Shown one piece after another: positions 59,426-64,000 of a stretch of 64,000 nucleotides of DNA. How positions within the stretch are numbered: the stretch's first letter is position 1; each line of letters begins with the position of its first letter. This DNA comes from Streblospio benedicti (Eukaryota > Annelida > Polychaeta > Spionida > Spionidae). A program made the translations under genes and the position numbers. The notes below the pieces were generated by a model. The model was given only the letters and a program-made list of their open reading frames with translations. It made no database searches and was not told the DNA's origin. Where the stretch lies: the NCBI GenBank assembly GCA_019095985.1, contig CM032666.1, forward strand, positions 48,123,563 to 48,187,562, written 5' to 3'.

Positions 59426-60385
59426 TTCCTATGCAATCATTCTACAGGTTTCTTCAACAAGTCTCCTCTTCTGCAGTTTATCACCCATCTTTTACATCTG
59501 TATGAGAAAAAAATATTTATCATATTTAAACTAGTGCGGATAATTTAAACATATAAAAACATAGAGTAGCACATGACTGGTTATATCACTGCCAGATATT
59601 GACATTTATTCAAGTTAGATGGTTTGATGAGTGGAAGTGCTTTTGACATATTCTTATTCATTATAGAACCTTCACATATTAGAGTATTACTCAAAAGATG
59701 TACAAGCATTCAAGGATCAGAACGCCAGACATACGTTAGCAACTACATTATTACAAATATAACATTGGCTAAGATGCCATTAGATGGCCTATATTATCTT
59801 TAACATTATCTTATATTATCTTAGACTTAGTAGACTTAGTAGATGGCGAAATCTAAAGTATTCCGGTCATGCATGACATAATAGAGGCTATTTTTAGAAC
59901 ATGAACCAAATCATATAAAATCGAGCTGGCATGAACGATTCTTATTTTTAAGTCAAATTATCCATTAAATTCAGTTTTGAGACATACAATGACAGTTACA
60001 TCAGAAATGACATATCGTTTAATTTGATATAAAACATTATTAGATAACACATTTTGTTAAAAAAAAATACATAACAATTCCTTTATCAGCAATTATACTC
60101 AAACTCAATTATATAATCAAAGCATAAATCATACATATCGACTACTTTTCGAAGATAACTGAATGATGTGTAAACGTTTTGAGTGTTTATATTTGAACAA
60201 GAATGTCTCCTGGTTTCATTGCATCAGTATACATGAATTATATCAATCCATGTAAACAATACATTCACACTTTCATTGTTCCCAAGTCATTGAAAATAAA
60301 ATTTCTCAAGAATCATATCATGAAAAAAACTCATTTGAAAAAAATCTACATTTGTACTGGTACATTCAGCACAACATGAGGGATT

Positions 60386-60735
60386 TTAATTCACCGTGGA
60401 ATGTGTGAAGGCAGAGGCAGCCTTTGTGCCAGACTTACTGGTTGCATCAGTTCCTGTTAATGCATGAATGGCAAGAATTGTTCTGGACAGGGGAGGCCTC
60501 ATCCAAATGGTTTGTCCTCCATGAGCCTTGATTTCCCGTACATAGTACAACATTGCAACTAAAATATCAGTGTCATTAGACAGCAAAATGATGGTGGACA
60601 TGCGATCAACTGCAGCATTCAAAGCATGTGGCGTGATGTACAGGTCTGCTTCTTCTAATTAAAGGTCTAGCTCAGGAATGGTATCTTCTTATCCATTGAT
60701 CACTTGGCAAGAGAAAACGTCTGTATTTCGTAATA
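60386..60735 (-). pseudogene. Academ-like transposase fragment with XPG-type I-region (copy 1)
   Basis: On the minus strand it reads EEADLYITPHALNAAVDRMS, then TIILLSNDTDILVAMLYYVR, GGQTIWMRPPLS, and AIHALTGTDATSKSGTKAAS. The spacing E-x-A-D followed by LS-x-DTD resembles the acidic I-region of XPG/FEN1 nucleases, and HALTG-D-TSK-GTKAA is a signature of the same transposon family as 15076-16481. It is a fragment of about 115 codons with one stop in its 5' part. It forms an inverted pair with 60800-60979. Confidence 0.55.
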
Positions 60736-60799
60736 ATCCTGAGTCACTGACAACGACATTGACATTTGAAAATACACGTAAAGATTCAGCAAGTATGAG

Positions 60800-60979
60800 A
60801 TAGACGTTTTCTCTTGTCAAGTGATCAATGGATTAGAAGATGCCATTCCTGAGCTAGACGTTCAATTAGAAGAAGCAGACCTTCGCATCATGCCACATGC
60901 TTTGAATGCTGCAGTTGATCGCATGTCCACCATCATTTTGCTGTCTAAAGACACTGACATTTTAGTTGCAATGTTGTAC
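60800..60979 (+). pseudogene. Academ-like transposase fragment (copy 2, inverted)
   Basis: It reads VINGLEDAIPELDVQLEEAD, then LRIMPHALNAAVDRMSTIIL and LSKDTDILVAMLY, where it stops abruptly at the border with Penelope-like DNA. It is the same segment as copy 1 in the opposite direction with a centre near 60760, so the two form a small palindrome within the large one. Confidence 0.55.
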
Positions 60980-61395
60980 GGATTTCTAAGTCCTCGTGCG
61001 CCACACTTCTGAAGTCTCTGGGGCTGATGGTATGGCCCGTGTCTCTAATATGATCATCTACAGCGGTGGGCACTCTCTTGAGGTTCAGGCTCTTTGATAT
61101 GAGTACTTAACGTTCTTCCGGTCTCACCGACATAGGTGTACCTGCACTGTGGGCATTGTACTTCGTAAATAATACCACATTTAGAGTCATCCGGAGACTT
61201 GTCCTTCGAAGTTGGCAACATGGATTTAATGGTGTTGAAAGATATGTGGTAGGTGCTCACACCGTGTTCACGAAACACATGGTTTAATTTTTCTGACAGC
61301 CCTCTCACATAGGGGATGCAGACTGGGGTTTTGCACTGAAACCACTGTTTGCATCAACACTGCTTTGACATGCTTACACTCCCTGGTCTGGTCTG
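60980..61395 (-). mobile_element. Penelope-like fragment, left arm
   Basis: The minus-strand segment 61308-61054 reads HGVSTYHISFNTIKSMLPTS, CGIIYEVQCPQCRYTYVGET and GRTLSTHIKEPEP, the linker and GIY-YIG core of a Penelope-like element. It ends at 60980 next to Academ-like DNA. It is broken and carries only the region around the nuclease core. Confidence 0.65.
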
Positions 61396-62580
61396 GTAAG
61401 CATGTTAAAGCAGTGTTGAAAGACAATGGGTATAAATTATGGGTGTTTAAGTTGCTAAGTCCAAAAGTCAAAGAGTGGTCCAAAGACGCAAACAGAGTGG
61501 TGTCAGTGCAAAACCCCCAGTCTGCATCCACTATGTGAGAGGGCTGTCAGAAGATCGTGTGTTTCATGAACACGGTGTAAGCACCTACCACAAACCTTTC
61601 AACACCATTAAATCCATGTTGCCCACTCCGAAGGACAAGTATCCGGATGACTCTAAATGTGGTATCATTTACAAAGTACAATGCCCACAGTGCAGGTACA
61701 CCTATGTCGGTGAGACCGGAAGAACGTTAAGTACTCATTCTTCATTTTCCAGTTGCGCAGAACGTCATGCGCAGTGGTATTTGCAGGTGCGCTAAACGTT
61801 CATCGCACAAAAAGCTACGATTTTTGGTCAACAGGACATTGAATATTAAAAGGTTATTTTCAAGTATGTTTCGTCGTATTGTCGTAAAGTAGTTTTCTAA
61901 TAGAATTTTGAGTGAGGAATACGAATCTGTAATCGGATTTACATTACTATGAAAATTGACTGAGATATAAGGGAAATACTGATCGTAAACAAATATGACA
62001 GACGACCCGGTTCAGCAGAGAAACTTGGAAAACACAATATTCTGATGAATTCACGCCTCAAATAGACATTTTTGTATACATTTCCAAAGTTTATCAATGT
62101 GACAGCCACCAATTTTCCATACAATACCTTATATCCATGATCTGGCATGAAATAATTTTTCAAATGGGATTTTAACATGTACCGGAAGTCATATGGAACG
62201 TTTGTCGCAGCTAAAAATGAAAAAAAAGACCACTGCGCATGACGTTCTGCGCAACTGGAAAGTGAAGAATATCAAAGAGCACCTGAACCCCAAGAGAGCT
62301 GTAGGTGATCATATTAGAGACCATACCATCAGCCCAGAGACTTCAGAATTGTGGCGCGTGAGGCCTTAGAAATCCATAAAAAGATCAGGGAAGCCGTAGA
62401 AATCCTGGTACGGCGCCCCGAGATGAACCGAGACACCGGCTACGACCTGGTTTTCCTGCCACTGCTGTCATGTGACTGCCGCCACCATGGCGGTCACATG
62501 ACCAACTAAGGACTGTCATTCGGCCTGAAGAAGCTCTTGCGATAAGAGCGAAAGTCTCGCCAAAATGTGAGTCTCAATGG
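61396..62580 (+). mobile_element. Penelope-like fragment, right arm, with MITE insertion and 3' end
   Basis: The plus-strand copy of the same segment (61475-61735: VRGLSEDRVFHEHGVSTYHK, then CGIIYKVQCPQCRYTYVGET) is interrupted by a MITE (61736-62270). It resumes at 62271 (ATCAAAGAGCACCTGAACCC) and continues to the 3' end with CTGAAGA, a 6-bp stem and GAAA (62525-62553). It is broken, with a few breaks. Confidence 0.65.
61736..62270. mobile_element. MITE inserted in the Penelope-like GIY-YIG region
   Basis: It starts TTCTTCATTTTCCAGTTGCG and CAGAACGTCATGCGCAGTGG, and its right end is the inverse (CCACTGCGCATGACGTTCTG, then CGCAACTGGAAAGTGAAGAA). Terminal repeats are about 40 bp and the length is about 535 bp. 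The left arm keeps the empty site: AGTACTCATATCAAAGAG there, against AGTACTCA-element-TATCAAAGAG here. The target-site duplication is 0-2 bp, depending on how the ends are drawn. A relative is at 58145-58627. Confidence 0.8.
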
Positions 62581-63194
62581 TTTCTGTTGAAATCTTTAAA
62601 TTCTTGTCTATATCATGAATGAAGAAACACAAGATGAGAGAAGTGTTCATTCTTTGATGCTATCCCTTGTATTTACTACAAATGTGCATTCAATGGTGAA
62701 TGTAAAAACCCTCATGCTGTGCTGAATCTACCAGTACAAATGTAAATAATAGTAATCAAAGTGTTTGCTGATGGAAATATCAAATACAAGCCTAGAACAT
62801 AGCAATGTTTTTTTCAATTGATGAGTTTTTGTCATGATATGATTCTTGAGAAATTTTATTTTCAATGACTTGAGAACAATGAAAGTGTGAATGTATTGTT
62901 TACATGGATGGATATAATTCATGTATACTGATGCAATGATAACAGGAGACATTCTTGTTCAAATATAAACACTCAAAACCGTCACACATCATTCATGTAT
63001 CTTCGATAAGTAGTCGATATGTATGATTTATGCTTTGAACATATAAGTGAGTTTTGATGTCATTAAATCCTTATTTCATCAAAATCTACTTGAGTTATAG
63101 CATTTTTACCATCTCCAATGAATTCCTTGACCTCAAAAACTTACTCTTACAATATATCATTTTATTTGTAGCACAATTAAATAGAAAGTTACGA

Positions 63195-63250
63195 CAATAT
63201 GAGCACAGGCGGCCATCTTGGCAGCCATCTTGAATTTCTCTGATATCGAC
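63195..63250. repeat. GCGGCCATCTTGG doublet
   Basis: GGCGGCCATCTTGGCAGCCATCTTGAATTTCTC repeats the same GGCCATCTTGGATTTCTC phrase found in the inverted repeats of the 14441-17399 element. It is probably a scrap of the end of a related element inside the right arm of the inverted duplication. Confidence 0.35.
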
Positions 63251-64000
63251 CACATGACACATGTCTACCTAATTTTTCTTAAATACTAAGGGTATGATCT
63301 TTCAAAAAATACTATAATCAGGAGCGGCGCTTTTATGTTCACAGACACCCCCCTAGCCACAGGAGTAACTATACATTTAACATATATTTCTTATAGATCT
63401 ACATGTAGGACCTATCAATATCCCAGTTTTATACAAAGTTTGTCGTACTAATGAATAGACAACAGTTGTTATTTGTAGATCCAGGCTTCATATTATTGTT
63501 AACACTCATAAATCTTCCCATTTCCATTCATCAAACCATCTAAATTGATTAACTTTTAATATCTGGCAGTGAAATAACCAATAATGTGCAACTCTATATT
63601 TTTATATGTATAAATTAATCTGCTAGTTTAATATTATACATATTTGTAAGACTTTTTGAAGAAACCACTGTTCAAGTTACACGTACATGTAGTGACTATA
63701 GTGCTTTGATACATTGACACTAAACAGACCTTAAATATATCTAAGACAAAGAGTGAGAATAATGATGATAATGATACAGGCTAATACCATATACTGTACA
63801 AAATTGCAGAAAATATTAACTTCATCAAGCACTATTAAAATGATTTTCTTCAGTAAAATTAATGAATATACCAATGCAAATGTATACGTGGAACTGTATT
63901 GAAAACTCTGGCCACTATGGGCCCTGCTGTACTGTAGCACACATTTTCCATAAGGCTTGCTGGAGTTTTGCATCTTGAGATTGAGATTGAGATTGATTTT

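Larger units (their letters stand above)
58650..63870. repeat. Imperfect inverted duplication of ~5.2 kb, centre near 61395
   Basis: Inverse matches in order from the outside: about 58655-58880 with 63690-63860 (ACTGAAGAAAATCATTTTAA / TTAAAATGATTTTCTTCAGT), about 59580-59660 with 63520-63590 (ATCACTGCCAGATATT / AATATCTGGCAGTGA), 60110-60375 with 62725-63035 (GAAAATAAAATTTCTCAAGA and its inverse), then the GIY-YIG segments 61054-61308 (-) and 61590-61740 (+), down to AGACTGGGGTTTTGCACTGA / GTCAGTGCAAAACCCCCAGT. Each arm has gained private insertions: Academ-like DNA and a stretch at about 58890-59570 on the left, a MITE on the right. Confidence 0.7.

Noticed and set aside
61736-62270. Helitron, because the insertion appears to lie between A and T without duplication
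   Set aside because: The element has about 40-bp terminal inverted repeats and no TC start or hairpin-CTRR end.

Overview
The window is AT-rich animal DNA, probably from a marine invertebrate. It has spliced genes with GT-AG introns, many DNA-transposon fragments and Penelope-like retroelements. The species cannot be read from the sequence. Two assembly gaps of 100 N lie at 19383-19482 and 33740-33839. The only host genes I can support are tetraspanins.

Tetraspanin 1 (2836-12782, + strand) is complete: ten coding exons, 300 codons, a CCG motif, a PxSCC motif and a GC motif in the large extracellular loop, and a plausible promoter at 2361-2405. Tetraspanin 2 (35699-39386, + strand) has seven exons that copy exons 4-10 of gene 1 in order, in phase and, for five of them, in exact length. 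No counterpart of exons 1-3 is visible between the two. Either those exons lie in a gap or elsewhere, or both 3' halves share the 5' exons of gene 1. The last exon of gene 2 adds a very basic, repetitive tail of about 300 residues.

The remaining sequence is mostly mobile and repetitive DNA. 3-10 kb: small elements sit in and near the introns of gene 1, including a G-rich inverted pair around exon 4. 13-14 kb: a palindrome-bearing repeat and a HIRAN-like gene fragment. 14441-17399: a DNA transposon with long terminal inverted repeats and a broken transposase that I tentatively place in the Academ group. 17.5-19 kb: an element with AAGTACTTG arrays at its ends. 20-26.9 kb: a satellite of about 30 units of about 205 bp, each with an internal dyad. 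27-31.3 kb: fossils of Ty3/gypsy-like LTR elements in opposite orientations, with a hairpin of about 95-bp arms between them. 32-34.8 kb: short tandem repeats and a second palindrome-bearing repeat.

40.4-45.9 kb is a three-level nest: a 1.2-kb element is split by a TTAA-flanked element, which itself holds a Penelope-like element with inverted ends. Comparing the split element with the unsplit copy in gene 1 shows the empty site. 47-48.3 kb holds another Penelope-like fragment and 48.3-49.05 kb a third palindrome. 49-58 kb is mostly featureless, with a few small repeats. 58.6-63.9 kb is an imperfect inverted duplication of about 5 kb centred near 61.39 kb, containing Penelope-like and Academ-like fragments and an inserted small element whose empty site is preserved in the other arm.

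The strongest leads are the possible shared-5'-exon tetraspanin locus with its unusual tail, the hammerhead-ribozyme-like core at three Penelope-like ends, and the nested insertions that can be dated relative to each other.
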